From SFDP01 sp051891855 (GTDB taxonomy: Bacteria > Bacillota > Clostridia > Lachnospirales > Lachnospiraceae), in contig JBJFFP010000074.1 in assembly GCA_051891855.1 (NCBI GenBank), forward strand, positions 17,073 through 81,072: DNA of 64,000 bases, written 5' to 3'. Each line of letters starts with the position of its first letter. The first letter of the stretch is position 1. The position numbers were made by a program, and so were the translations under genes. Positions 1 through 8,313 of this stretch are shown in pieces. Under the pieces are notes generated by a model that was not told the DNA's origin, searched no databases, and was given only the letters and a program-made list of their open reading frames with translations.

Positions 1-773
1 ACTTTTATTGTCATAGGAAGATAATACTGCATAAATTTGCGTAAATCCGGCATCTTCTCCGGTTTTCGTTTTACCTGCTCAAAAATACTTTCCACCACAT
101 CTTCGATGGAATAGAGTTTATTGCTTACCGATTCTCCAGCTATTCCATCATTCAAAGCACGAATTTCCCTGATGTATTTTTGTCCTTCTTTTAAAAACTG
201 CTCCAATTCCTTAGTCGCCGGATTCTCTTCTTTCCTCTGCTTCTCCCCCTCTTCCTGTTCACGAATCCTTCTGCTCCTCTGTGCCTCATTAAACTGCTGG
301 CAGGCCTGTTCCGTAAGCATGAAATAGTTCTGCTTTAAATCCAGATTGGCTTCCATAAACCATCCTGCATCAATCATATATTCCAAATCCCTGATTACGA
401 CTTTGGGCTTTTTGGCTACCTTCCCAGCCAGTTCCTCAATAGAAGCATATGGTTTGGTTTCAAAAACTTTCATGTAACGATAATAACGATCAATCCGCCC
501 CTTAGCCAGTCTCCCCTTACGACTCTGCCATATTCCTGCAATCAGTAATCCACCATGGATAAGCAGCTGGGTCAATAGCTTCACCGGATTAGTACCATCT
601 GCAACCATTTCGGGAATTCCGATTAAGCCGAAAATACCGATAATCTGAAAAAGGAATCCCCAGCCGCTTCCCTCTGACTTTACCTTAGGCTTTTTTAAGG
701 CCGGTAAAGTCTGATGAACCACTTTTTTATTGGGGGTTGTATATTGATATTCATATAATTCCTGTTTTGCCAT
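1..773 (-). CDS. XpaC-like protein (5-bromo-4-chloroindolyl phosphate hydrolysis family), partial
   Basis: The reading frame starts at ATG 773 (MAKQELYEYQYTTPNKK) and stays open to the left edge of the window, giving at least 257 residues without a stop, so the C-terminus is missing. Residues about 36-80 hold two hydrophobic stretches (GWGFLFQIIGIFGLIGIPEM and LLIHGGLLIAGIW), and the rest is soluble and charged, with a Glu/Arg/Lys-rich coiled-coil-like part around residues 150-175. This layout of an N-terminal membrane hairpin followed by a helical cytoplasmic domain resembles the XpaC/YceN family often found next to TelA-like proteins; the partner would lie outside the window. Assignment is by overall resemblance only. 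AGAGG precedes the start. It lies just downstream of the spoIVA terminator, so it needs its own promoter or read-through; I could not pick a convincing promoter. Confidence 0.6.
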   Translation of the reverse strand, partial: MAKQELYEYQYTTPNKKVVHQTLPALKKPKVKSEGSGWGFLFQIIGIFGLIGIPEMVADGTNPVKLLTQLLIHGGLLIAGIWQSRKGRLAKGRIDRYYRYMKVFETKPYASIEELAGKVAKKPKVVIRDLEYMIDAGWFMEANLDLKQNYFMLTEQACQQFNEAQRSRRIREQEEGEKQRKEENPATKELEQFLKEGQKYIREIRALNDGIAGESVSNKLYSIEDVVESIFEQVKRKPEKMPDLRKFMQYYLPMTIK

Positions 774-802
774 CCTCTGTATCCGCCTCCCTACTTATTT
801 TA

Positions 803-840
803 CAAAAAAATAGTAGCGCATAGAAATAACGCTACTATTT
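803..840 (-). terminator. Rho-independent terminator after spoIVA
   Basis: An 11-bp perfect stem (808-818 with 830-840) followed, on the minus strand, by a run of seven Ts. It sits 34 bases beyond the spoIVA stop codon. Confidence 0.8.
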
Positions 841-873
841 TACCATAACTGAATTATCTTTGTATAGTTGAAT

Positions 874-2361
874 TTATATGATAATAAAAATCATTCCCCC
901 CTTACTCTCATTCAGAATCTTCTGCATGGTTTCCTGGAGATTTTGCTGACTTTCTTCCCCAATCCCTGCTATTTTATTTGCAATTCCATCAAAAATAAGC
1001 TGTTCCACCGTTTTCCCAAAAATATTAGTTTCCCAGATTCCCTTTCCTATTTCCCGTTCACTCTTAATGTATTGAATCAAATCCAGGGCCTGCTGCTCAT
1101 TTCCTACGATGGGCGCAATTTCAGTCACTACATTTGCACGAATTAAATGAACGGAGGGACTTTCTGCTCTTATTTTCACCCCATATTTATTCCCATGCTT
1201 TACCACCTGGGGCTCCTCCAGAAGAATTTCATCCCTGTCCGGAGTCACTACTCCATAGCCCCTATGCCGTACATCCTGTACAGCCTGGAGAACCTTTTCA
1301 TATTCCTGTTTTCTGTCCTTATATTCCTTCAACAGCTCCAGAAGCTGATATTGGCTTTTCAGCTCCTGCCCGGTCAGTTCACTGAGCATATCGTAATAAT
1401 AACGTTCATCCACATCCAGATAAAAAACCACTTTCCCTGTGGACATGGAAATTTCCGTACAGGTGCATCGGGTGACATAGCTGCTGACCAAATCCGGTTC
1501 TGTGCTGATTATATCCTTCATTTTATTGATTCCATCCATATAAGCTCTGATACGACTGATCATATCGGCCTTCAGCGGATGCGTATTAGGCAGGCTTTCT
1601 ACCCATTTGGGAACAAAAAATTCCATGCCTGAAACCGGAAATTCCTTTAATACTGCCTGCAGACATTGGTAAATATCTTCAATTTTCATCTGCATACAGT
1701 TTATGGCCATGGCTGTAGTACCGTATTTTTCCTGGATTTCCTCCACCGCCAGCTTGGCTTCCTCTCCATAGGGACGACTGGAGTTTACCAGAACCAGAAA
1801 GGGCTTCTTAAGTCTCTTTAATTCATGAATAGTATATTCTTCTGCCTCCAGATATTGTTTTCTTTCCAGCTCACCTATAGTACCGTCGGTAGTGATTACA
1901 ATCCCTAAAGTGGAGTGGTCTGCGATTACCTTCTGGGTTCCGATCTGTGCCGCCTTAGTAAAGGGAATCGCTTCATGAAACCAGGGAGTCTTGACCATTC
2001 TCTCCCTGTCTCCTTCCATATGACCGGCAGCCCCCTCTACCATAAATCCTACACAATCGATGAGCCTTACTTTTACCCGGATATCCTCCGACAGAGAAAT
2101 CTCAGCCGCTTTCTGAGGAATGAATTTTGGTTCTGTAGTCGTAATGGTTTTTCCTCCTGCACTTTGGGGTAATTCATCTATGGTTCTATTCTTTTCCTCC
2201 TCCGTTTCTATTCCCGGCAGAACAAGAAGCTCCATAAACCGCTTGATAAAGGTGGATTTCCCCGTTCTGACAGGCCCCACTATTCCCAGATAAATTTCTC
2301 CCCCGGTTCTAAGCTGTATATCCCGATATAAATCGTATGTATTTTTACTGTAATGGTCCAT
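874..2361 (-). CDS. spoIVA: Stage IV sporulation protein A, spore coat morphogenetic ATPase
   Basis: At 495 residues this matches the SpoIVA family length (about 490). SpoIVA is made in the mother cell, hydrolyses ATP and polymerises on the forespore surface as the base layer of the coat. The N-terminus carries a Walker A motif, GPVRTGKST at residues 29-37, in a TRAFAC-like NTPase domain; the DCVGF stretch around residue 101 is a Walker B/switch-like segment. The C-terminus is short and hydrophobic (GGMIFIII), typical of the family and used for membrane targeting in B. subtilis. GGAGGG precedes ATG 2361. In Bacillus spoIVA lies close to gpsA and der; here gpsA is about 6 kb away with moxR, VWA and tyrS genes between, so synteny is partly kept. 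It marks the organism as a spore former. Confidence 0.97.
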   Translation of the reverse strand: MDHYSKNTYDLYRDIQLRTGGEIYLGIVGPVRTGKSTFIKRFMELLVLPGIETEEEKNRTIDELPQSAGGKTITTTEPKFIPQKAAEISLSEDIRVKVRLIDCVGFMVEGAAGHMEGDRERMVKTPWFHEAIPFTKAAQIGTQKVIADHSTLGIVITTDGTIGELERKQYLEAEEYTIHELKRLKKPFLVLVNSSRPYGEEAKLAVEEIQEKYGTTAMAINCMQMKIEDIYQCLQAVLKEFPVSGMEFFVPKWVESLPNTHPLKADMISRIRAYMDGINKMKDIISTEPDLVSSYVTRCTCTEISMSTGKVVFYLDVDERYYYDMLSELTGQELKSQYQLLELLKEYKDRKQEYEKVLQAVQDVRHRGYGVVTPDRDEILLEEPQVVKHGNKYGVKIRAESPSVHLIRANVVTEIAPIVGNEQQALDLIQYIKSEREIGKGIWETNIFGKTVEQLIFDGIANKIAGIGEESQQNLQETMQKILNESKGGMIFIII

Positions 2362-2370
2362 ATTCCCTCC

Positions 2371-2484
2371 TTATTTTTTCAGAATTAGTCTTTTCTGCTT
2401 GGCGAATTTTTCATAATCTGTTCCATGTATATGCTTGTAATTATCCCAAAATTCCATTACCATACATACTGTCTCAAATCCCAT
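2371..2484 (-). CDS. Small ORF upstream of spoIVA (37 aa), unknown
   Basis: A 37-codon frame starting MGFETVCMVMEFWDNYKH and ending KRLILKK sits between the upstream terminator and spoIVA; its stop codon lies 9 bases before the spoIVA start. The composition is protein-like (aromatic N-terminal half, basic C-terminal half), but no good Shine-Dalgarno precedes ATG 2484, and the frame is open a further 12 codons upstream without an ATG or GTG. It could be a real small sporulation-linked protein translated ahead of spoIVA, or leader sequence that is open by chance. I do not recognise a family. Confidence 0.35.
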   Translation of the reverse strand: MGFETVCMVMEFWDNYKHIHGTDYEKFAKQKRLILKK

Positions 2485-2519
2485 AGTGCATAAGCTGAGA
2501 AAAGCTTTTCCACAAAGCT

Positions 2520-2549
2520 AAAAAACCGTCCGGTTTGCTTACCGGACGG
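2520..2549 (-). terminator. Rho-independent terminator after the DUF3048 lipoprotein gene
   Basis: GC-rich 8-bp stem CCGTCCGG/CCGGACGG (2526-2533 with 2542-2549), loop of 8, followed on minus by six Ts. It separates the lipoprotein gene from the spoIVA leader. Confidence 0.9.
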
Positions 2550-2566
2550 CTGAAGCTGTCTTTATT

Positions 2567-3661
2567 CTATTTAATCAATAAATCCTGCCAGTTATCGTCA
2601 GGGACAAAGGCTACATAGGTTTTTCCCGTATTCAGCGTAATTTCATTACCTTCCGCATCAAAATAGCGGGTAATATCCGTTTCCGTGGTCTTTCTCCAGG
2701 AAACCATAATCGCCTTTCCGTTGGTAATATAATACCCCAGTCTTCCACTGTCAATACAGTTAAAAATCATATAGCCATTCTCATCCAGCTGATTAAAGGT
2801 ACAATTCTGAATCAGAACATTTTTAAAGGCTGTCTGCTGATTATTATTCCCGGCATCCACATGGGCACTGCCATACTCAAAATAATTATACAGTCCGGTT
2901 TCCTGATCATATTCCAGATAAGAGCCGTTATGCTTAAAGGGCAGGATAACCGTATCTGCATCCAAAGCAGTCTCTATATCCGAAAAATCCACCTGATTGT
3001 TTTCTGTTGCAAACTGATAGTGCGGTCCGGAATAATGCTCGTTATATTCCCTGGAATAGCCCGTATTGGTAAAATTTTTTTCCAGATCGCCGGACAAAAT
3101 ATATTCCGTAAATTCCCAGGCCTTACCATTATTTACACGGGAGAAGGTTCCACTAAAATTATCGGAATAATCCTTTGTTAAATATTGATCATTATAAAAC
3201 GGTCCTCCATCATGGCAGATTACCGCATTCCACTCTGCTGCCAATAATATATTGGTAGGACGCAAAGAACGAATACTGCCCAGCTGTTCAATACTGCCCC
3301 AATCCTTTACCAGCACCATTAAACGAGTAATTCTGTCATTCTTGGTACTGTTCATTAATTCATAAACCACATCTGCCTGACTGATTCCATAGTGGGGAAG
3401 AGCGGTCTTTTCGTTATCCACCATTACTGCTATGGGTCTCTGGTTCTTCAATTCCTCCGAAATCAGCTCATTGGTTAATTCACTGCGATACATTCCCTCC
3501 GGAATAATATCCTCCTCTGTTTCTTCTTCAACAGTCTCTTCTGCTTGCGTAGCTTCTGCAGCAGGTATATTGGCAGCTGCTTCATCCTCCTTATTTCCGC
3601 AGCCTGTAAAGCAGACTGCAAAGGTAAGGACTGCAAGGATAATCCTCAACTTTCTTCTCAT
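2567..3661 (-). CDS. DUF3048 domain lipoprotein (YerB-like)
   Basis: The protein has 364 residues and a lipoprotein signal: a basic start (MRRK), a hydrophobic segment and lipobox FTGC with Cys21 as the predicted lipidation site. An acidic, Ala/Glu-rich linker (about residues 25-52) precedes the globular domain, which starts with QRPIAVMVDN and has the GISQADVVYE motif typical of the DUF3048/YerB family. It should sit on the outer face of the membrane. Biochemical function of the family is not established. The gene is monocistronic: a strong promoter lies upstream and a terminator immediately after it. GGGAGG lies 11 bases before ATG. Confidence 0.88.
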   Translation of the reverse strand: MRRKLRIILAVLTFAVCFTGCGNKEDEAAANIPAAEATQAEETVEEETEEDIIPEGMYRSELTNELISEELKNQRPIAVMVDNEKTALPHYGISQADVVYELMNSTKNDRITRLMVLVKDWGSIEQLGSIRSLRPTNILLAAEWNAVICHDGGPFYNDQYLTKDYSDNFSGTFSRVNNGKAWEFTEYILSGDLEKNFTNTGYSREYNEHYSGPHYQFATENNQVDFSDIETALDADTVILPFKHNGSYLEYDQETGLYNYFEYGSAHVDAGNNNQQTAFKNVLIQNCTFNQLDENGYMIFNCIDSGRLGYYITNGKAIMVSWRKTTETDITRYFDAEGNEITLNTGKTYVAFVPDDNWQDLLIK

Positions 3662-3693
3662 TTAACTATCTTCCTCCCTGGTACAAAAATAAT

Positions 3694-3708
3694 GGTGGCA
3701 TTGCCACC
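3694..3708. promoter_or_regulatory. 7-bp palindrome just downstream of the DUF3048 gene promoter
   Basis: GGTGGCA-T-TGCCACC, perfect arms with a one-base centre. It falls at roughly +4 to +18 of the predicted transcript. A one-base spacer is too short for an RNA hairpin loop, so a DNA-binding dimer site is more likely than a terminator. Confidence 0.4.
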
Positions 3709-3717
3709 TGCTTAAGC

Positions 3718-3746
3718 ATTATACATGAAGTTTTCTCTATTTTCAA
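3718..3746 (-). promoter_or_regulatory. Sigma-A promoter of the DUF3048 lipoprotein gene
   Basis: On the minus strand TTGAAA (3741-3746), 17-bp spacer, TATAAT (3718-3723). The gene start is 57 bases below the -10 box. Confidence 0.85.
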
Positions 3747-3801
3747 TCCTTCTCTTCCATAAGTTTCCATGTTAAACTATAAGGAACATAAGGAGGTAAT
3801 T

Positions 3802-4485
3802 ATGAACGTATTCTATATTTTTCACAGCAGCTTTCTTGTTGAAGCCACCGATTGTTATTATCTTTTTGATTACTATAAAGGAGAACTCCCTCCATTGAAC
3901 CGCCAAAAACCCATCCTGGTCTTTGCCAGCCACAGACATCCCGATCACTATAACCGTAGAATCTTCACCCTATTAAAAGAGTATGGAATGAAAGATATTA
4001 CCGCTATTCTTTCCAAAGACATTCCAAAAGAAGATTATCCTGAGGATATATCTGTTACAACAGTGACTTTTCACAAAGAGTACAGTCTTCCTCATCACTC
4101 CAGTTTAAAAACTCTTCTTTCCACAGATGAAGGGGTTGCTTTTCTTGTCACCTGTTCTGATGGTAAGATTTATCATGCAGGAGATTTAAATGACTGGGTC
4201 TGGGAAGGGGAGTCTGAACAATACAATAAGCAGATGACCGGAAGCTACCGTCACGAAATTGACCTGATTAAGGGTGAGCATATTGATCTTTCTTTTCTAC
4301 CCTTGGATCCCAGGCAGGAGAAAAACTATTCCCGGGGAATACTCTATTTCCTTAAGCAGGTAAAGACGAAAACGGTTTTTCCCATGCACTACTGGGAACA
4401 GCCGCAGGTGATTAAACAGTTTATTACCGAATATCCCGAATATCAGGAAATGATTGCTGACACGGAGGAATATGGCTCAAGATAA
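3802..4485 (+). CDS. MBL-fold metallo-hydrolase
   Basis: One of three plus-strand genes. A 227-residue protein with the metallo-beta-lactamase motif HRHPDH at residues 44-49, later metal-ligand candidates in IYHAGDLNDW and the C-terminal PMHYWEQP. The organisation is like small UlaG/YtnP-type MBL hydrolases; the substrate cannot be told from sequence. I chose ATG 3802 because AAGGAGG lies 6 bases upstream, instead of the ATG at 3769 which has no ribosome binding site. Its stop is 6 bases from the stop of the convergent SMI1 gene, and no terminator is visible between them. Confidence 0.8.
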   Translation: MNVFYIFHSSFLVEATDCYYLFDYYKGELPPLNRQKPILVFASHRHPDHYNRRIFTLLKEYGMKDITAILSKDIPKEDYPEDISVTTVTFHKEYSLPHHSSLKTLLSTDEGVAFLVTCSDGKIYHAGDLNDWVWEGESEQYNKQMTGSYRHEIDLIKGEHIDLSFLPLDPRQEKNYSRGILYFLKQVKTKTVFPMHYWEQPQVIKQFITEYPEYQEMIADTEEYGSR

Positions 4486-4491
4486 TAGACC

Positions 4492-4983
4492 TTACCATCT
4501 CCAATAGACTGCACCGTTACACTGGCACAGATGCCAAAAAAAGGTATTGATATCCGTATTGATGTATTCCCATTTATAGGAGTGTCTGTTCATATTCCCG
4601 TCCAGGATATAGTTGAATTTTTTATCAAAATCAAAAAACAGAACATCACCGCTGTATAAAAACTTCATAAAGCAATGGCATTTTTCGGAAATAACATAAC
4701 CGTCCTCCCGCAGCTCCCGGGTTTCTGCTTCTATTTCCTTAAGGCTTAAAAGCTGATAGCCATTATCACCATCCTCTGTTTTAAATATGGTTGCTCCGTT
4801 GGACACCAGAAGAAACTCCCTGTAATCCTCCGGAAACCGGCAATGATACTTTTCCTCAAAGGCTTCAATTTCCTCTATTCCTGCCGGTTCATTCCAGGAA
4901 AAAGAGCAGACCTGCTCCTTGAGGGCCGTTCTGAGAATAATTTCTCCTTTTGCAGCATTTTTTAATTCGATTAACCGATTCAT
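4492..4983 (-). CDS. SMI1/KNR4 family protein, possible orphan immunity protein
   Basis: A 163-residue soluble protein with the SMI1/KNR4 core: the IEAFEEKYHCRFPEDYREFL segment at residues 39-58 followed by SNG, and a late FDFDKKFNYILDG strand region. Members of this superfamily often act as immunity proteins against polymorphic toxins, but many are housekeeping or orphan. No toxin gene is nearby. It starts 4 bases after the tyrS stop and so is probably translated from the tyrS message as the last gene of that operon; no strong ribosome binding site is seen. Confidence 0.75.
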   Translation of the reverse strand: MNRLIELKNAAKGEIILRTALKEQVCSFSWNEPAGIEEIEAFEEKYHCRFPEDYREFLLVSNGATIFKTEDGDNGYQLLSLKEIEAETRELREDGYVISEKCHCFMKFLYSGDVLFFDFDKKFNYILDGNMNRHSYKWEYINTDINTFFWHLCQCNGAVYWRW

Positions 4984-4987
4984 AAGT

Positions 4988-6211
4988 CTACTCTTTCACC
5001 ACTTTTCTAAAATTCTTCTTTCCCCGTTTTAACACAATTCCCTCGCCTTCCAATAAGGCTTCTCCATAGGAGGCCTTAATATCGGTTACCTTTTCTCCGT
5101 CCACGGTAACGCCTCCCTGTTCCACTGCACGCCTTGCCTCAGATTTAGAGGGTACTAAACCGGATTTTACCAGTAAAGCAAGAATATCAATCTGCCCGTT
5201 AATAAAGTCGCCCGCTGTCAGAACCACTGTAGGCATATCTGCTGCCACACCGCTGGCAAATAAAGCTCTTGCACTCTCCTGTGCCCTGACTGCCTCTTCT
5301 TCTCCATGAACAAGCTTGGTCAATTCATAGGCCAGAATTTCCTTGGCCTGATTCAGCTGACTGCCCTCCCAGGAATCCATCTTCTCAATCTCTTCCAGGG
5401 GAAGGAAGGTAAGCATACGGATACATTTTAACACATCCGCATCTGCAACATTTCTCCAATATTGATAAAACTCGAAGGGTGAGGTCTTAGCAGCATCCAG
5501 CCATACCGCTCCCTTCTGGGTCTTTCCCATTTTCTTGCCTTCTGAATTTAAAAGTAGGGTGATGGTCATGGCGTAGGCATCCTTACCCAGCTTACGGCGA
5601 ATCAGCTCTGTACCGCCCAGCATGTTGCTCCACTGATCATCTCCTCCAAACTGCATGTTGCAGCCGTATTTTTCATAAAGAGCCAGGAAGTCATAGCTTT
5701 GCATAATCATATAGTTAAATTCCAGAAAACTCAGCCCCTTTTCCATACGCTGTTTATAGCACTCGGCAGAAAGCATACGGTTTACGCTGAAATGCACACC
5801 TACCTCACGAAGCAGTTCCACGTAGTTCAAGTCCAGAAGCCAGTCTGCATTATTGACCATCAAAGCCTTACCTTCGGAAAAGTCGATAAAGCGGCTCATC
5901 TGCTTTTTAAAGCACTCACAGTTATGATCAATCTGCTCTCTGGTCATCATGGTCCGCATATCGCTTCTTCCTGAAGGGTCTCCAATCATACCGGTACCGC
6001 CGCCAATCAATGCAATCGGCTTATTTCCTGCCTCCTGAAGGCGCTTCATCAGACACAATGCCATAAAATGACCTACATGAAGGCTGTCAGCCGTAGGATC
6101 AAAGCCGATATAAAAGGTGGCTTTTCCCTCATTAATCAGGTCACGAATTTCCTCTTCATCGGTTAATTGAGCAAGCAGGCCTCTTGCCTTCAATTCTTCA
6201 AAAATCTTCAT
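4988..6211 (-). CDS. tyrS: Tyrosine--tRNA ligase
   Basis: The 407 residues fit bacterial class I TyrRS of the TyrS type. The HIGH signature is HVGH at residues 45-48 and the KMSKS equivalent is KMGKT around residue 230. GFDPTADSLH and the Tyr/Gln/Asp pocket (YMIMQSYDF, QFGGDDQW) are intact. A C-terminal S4 RNA-binding domain begins at about residue 345 (SGLVPSKSEARRAV). GGAG precedes ATG 6211. It is embedded in a long co-directional run, downstream of the VWA gene, and no T-box leader is present directly upstream, unlike many stand-alone tyrS genes in Firmicutes. Confidence 0.97.
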   Translation of the reverse strand: MKIFEELKARGLLAQLTDEEEIRDLINEGKATFYIGFDPTADSLHVGHFMALCLMKRLQEAGNKPIALIGGGTGMIGDPSGRSDMRTMMTREQIDHNCECFKKQMSRFIDFSEGKALMVNNADWLLDLNYVELLREVGVHFSVNRMLSAECYKQRMEKGLSFLEFNYMIMQSYDFLALYEKYGCNMQFGGDDQWSNMLGGTELIRRKLGKDAYAMTITLLLNSEGKKMGKTQKGAVWLDAAKTSPFEFYQYWRNVADADVLKCIRMLTFLPLEEIEKMDSWEGSQLNQAKEILAYELTKLVHGEEEAVRAQESARALFASGVAADMPTVVLTAGDFINGQIDILALLVKSGLVPSKSEARRAVEQGGVTVDGEKVTDIKASYGEALLEGEGIVLKRGKKNFRKVVKE

Positions 6212-6232
6212 TATCTTCCTACTCCTTCTTTA

Positions 6233-7435
6233 TCATTTACTGACCATCAGCTTCGTCATTGCCTGATTCAGTCCATCTACCGTAAGCTTATACATGGGGA
6301 AAATCTGCTTGATTGCCGTCTCCGCCTCCCTCCAGGGAGCGTGTCCGGGTGCCATCTTGGGATTCAGCCAGACAATCTTCTTATAATGTCTTTTCATCTG
6401 CAAAAGCCAATCCATGCCGCTTAATCCACCATTAGGCCCTCTGTAGTTTCCCTTGTCGGAATACAGCTCCTCCGGTGCCATGGCTGCATCTCCTACAATG
6501 ATTACCTTATAGTCACTATCCAGATTACGGAACATCCACTCAGTATCAATCCAGTCCCCATTCTCACACTCCGGTGTTTTATACAGCTTACTGTAAATAC
6601 AGTTATGGAAAAAATATACCTTTACTTCTTTAAAATGATTGGTTTTATGCACAGACTGAAATAAATCATTCAGCAGGGTGGTGTAGGGAATCATCGTCCC
6701 TCCGGAATCCATTAACAGCAAAAGCTTCACCGAATTTTTTCTGGGCTTTTCCATAACGATATGGAGCATTCCTCCGTGATTACAGGTTTCATCAACAGTA
6801 CCCTGTATATCCAGCTGGGTTTTGGGAATATCCAGTCTTGCGGAAAACTGTCTCAGCCTCCTCAGTGCCTGCTGAAATTGACGGTTATCCATGACCCGGT
6901 CATCCCGAAAGTCCCTGTATTTTCTCTCTCCAATCACGGAAAAGGCCGACTGGTAGCCGGTCTTTCCCCCTACCCGGATTCCGCCTACATTCCCGCCTGT
7001 ATTTCCAAAGGAGGTCTTCCCCATGGTTCCTATCCAATAGGCACCGCCGTTATGCTCACTATCCTGGTCCTTAAGGCGCTGCTTAAATCTCTCCTCCACA
7101 TCATCCTTACCCACGTTAATTTCTTCTAAGCGATTCAGCCAGTCCCTGTCACTTTCCTGAAGCAGGTCACTCATCTCCGGCTTATCCAACCATCTCAACA
7201 TATTTTTCCCCACTTCGGTTTCCCTTGCGGCTCCCTTAAAGGTGGCTTCAAAGACCAGATCAAACTTATCATAGTCGGTTTCACTTTTTACCAGAATCAT
7301 TCGAGCCAGATAATAGAATCCCATCAGACTGTTTTCGGCCATATTCAGGCTTAAAGCCTCCTGAAAGGTCAGCCACTCACCCAGAGTTACCTTAAGCCCC
7401 GCCTCTTTCAATTTGTAAAAAAAGTCGATAAACAT
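6233..7435 (-). CDS. VWA-domain (CoxE-like) protein, partner of MoxR ATPase
   Basis: The 400-residue protein has a helical N-terminal half and a von Willebrand A-like domain from about residue 235. The MIDAS-like motif is DSGGT at 243-247 instead of the canonical DxSxS, so metal binding may be altered. A Gly-rich insert (about residues 140-165) precedes the VWA domain. It directly follows the moxR-type AAA+ gene. MoxR/VWA pairs are thought to act together as chaperone or metal-insertion machines, with the ATPase remodelling and the VWA protein giving target specificity. The specific client is unknown. Confidence 0.85.
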   Translation of the reverse strand: MFIDFFYKLKEAGLKVTLGEWLTFQEALSLNMAENSLMGFYYLARMILVKSETDYDKFDLVFEATFKGAARETEVGKNMLRWLDKPEMSDLLQESDRDWLNRLEEINVGKDDVEERFKQRLKDQDSEHNGGAYWIGTMGKTSFGNTGGNVGGIRVGGKTGYQSAFSVIGERKYRDFRDDRVMDNRQFQQALRRLRQFSARLDIPKTQLDIQGTVDETCNHGGMLHIVMEKPRKNSVKLLLLMDSGGTMIPYTTLLNDLFQSVHKTNHFKEVKVYFFHNCIYSKLYKTPECENGDWIDTEWMFRNLDSDYKVIIVGDAAMAPEELYSDKGNYRGPNGGLSGMDWLLQMKRHYKKIVWLNPKMAPGHAPWREAETAIKQIFPMYKLTVDGLNQAMTKLMVSK

Positions 7436-7480
7436 ACAGCCCTACCTTCTGCTGCCCAAGCAGCCTTCTTTTTTCTTTTA

Positions 7481-8299
7481 TTAATAATTGGCCTGACGGG
7501 CAATTTCCATATCCTCATCCTTTTTTACAATCACCCCAATAAAAGGCAGCTCTTTCTTGATCTTATCTGCTGAAATACCTCCAATCTGCAAGGCATTTAC
7601 CCAATCGATTAATTCTGAGGTGCTGGGCTTTTTCCGAATATCTCTGATTCCCCGAATGTCATAGAAAACATCCATGGCATTTTTCAAAAGCACCTCATCT
7701 ACATCCGGATAATGGACTTTTACGATTTCCTCCATCAGATCCTTTTCAGGAAAATCTATATAATGAAAAATACATCTTCTCAGAAATGCATCTGGTAGCT
7801 CTTTTTCCGCATTAGAAGTAATAATCACAATAGGACGCTGTCTTGCCCGGATGGTTTCCTTCGTCTCTGGAATATAGAATTCCATCTGATCCAGCTCCCA
7901 TAACAGGTCATTGGGAAACTCCAAATCTGCCTTATCAATTTCATCAATCAGCAGGACAACCTGTTCTTCAGAGGCAAAGGCCTCTCCCAGCTTTCCCAAT
8001 TTAATATAAGCAGAAATATTATGAACATCATTTTCTCCAAACTGTCCATCATAAAGCCTCTGAATCGTATCATACACATAAAGTCCATCCTGGGCTTTAG
8101 TAGTGGATTTGATATTCCAGATAACCAGCTTCTTCCCTAATGAGGCGGCAACTGCTTCTGCCAGTCTGGTTTTACCTGTTCCCGGTTCTCCTTTGATCAA
8201 CAGGGGCTTCTTCAGAGTAATAGCCACATTTACCGCACTTAATAATTCCGGTGAGGCTACGTACTCTTCGGTTCCCTGAAATTGTGTATCTGTCTTCAT
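7481..8299 (-). CDS. MoxR-family AAA+ ATPase
   Basis: A 272-residue AAA+ protein with Walker A GEPGTGKT at about residues 37-44, Walker B LLIDEIDKAD near 119 and sensor-1 ITSNAEKELPDAFLRRC. Length and motifs match the short MoxR subfamily. The start is ATG 8299; the GTG one codon upstream is less likely. It starts 14 bases after gpsA and is followed by its VWA partner at 7435. The 45-base gap between them contains a small GCTGC/GCAGC hairpin that might tune relative expression. Confidence 0.9.
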   Translation of the reverse strand: MKTDTQFQGTEEYVASPELLSAVNVAITLKKPLLIKGEPGTGKTRLAEAVAASLGKKLVIWNIKSTTKAQDGLYVYDTIQRLYDGQFGENDVHNISAYIKLGKLGEAFASEEQVVLLIDEIDKADLEFPNDLLWELDQMEFYIPETKETIRARQRPIVIITSNAEKELPDAFLRRCIFHYIDFPEKDLMEEIVKVHYPDVDEVLLKNAMDVFYDIRGIRDIRKKPSTSELIDWVNALQIGGISADKIKKELPFIGVIVKKDEDMEIARQANY

Positions 8300-8313
8300 C
8301 ACTTAATTCCTTT

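Noticed and set aside
2371..2566. Sigma-E promoter upstream of spoIVA
   Set aside because: A CATATACAT-like -10 is present but no -35 at the right distance; expected biologically but not supported by the bases.
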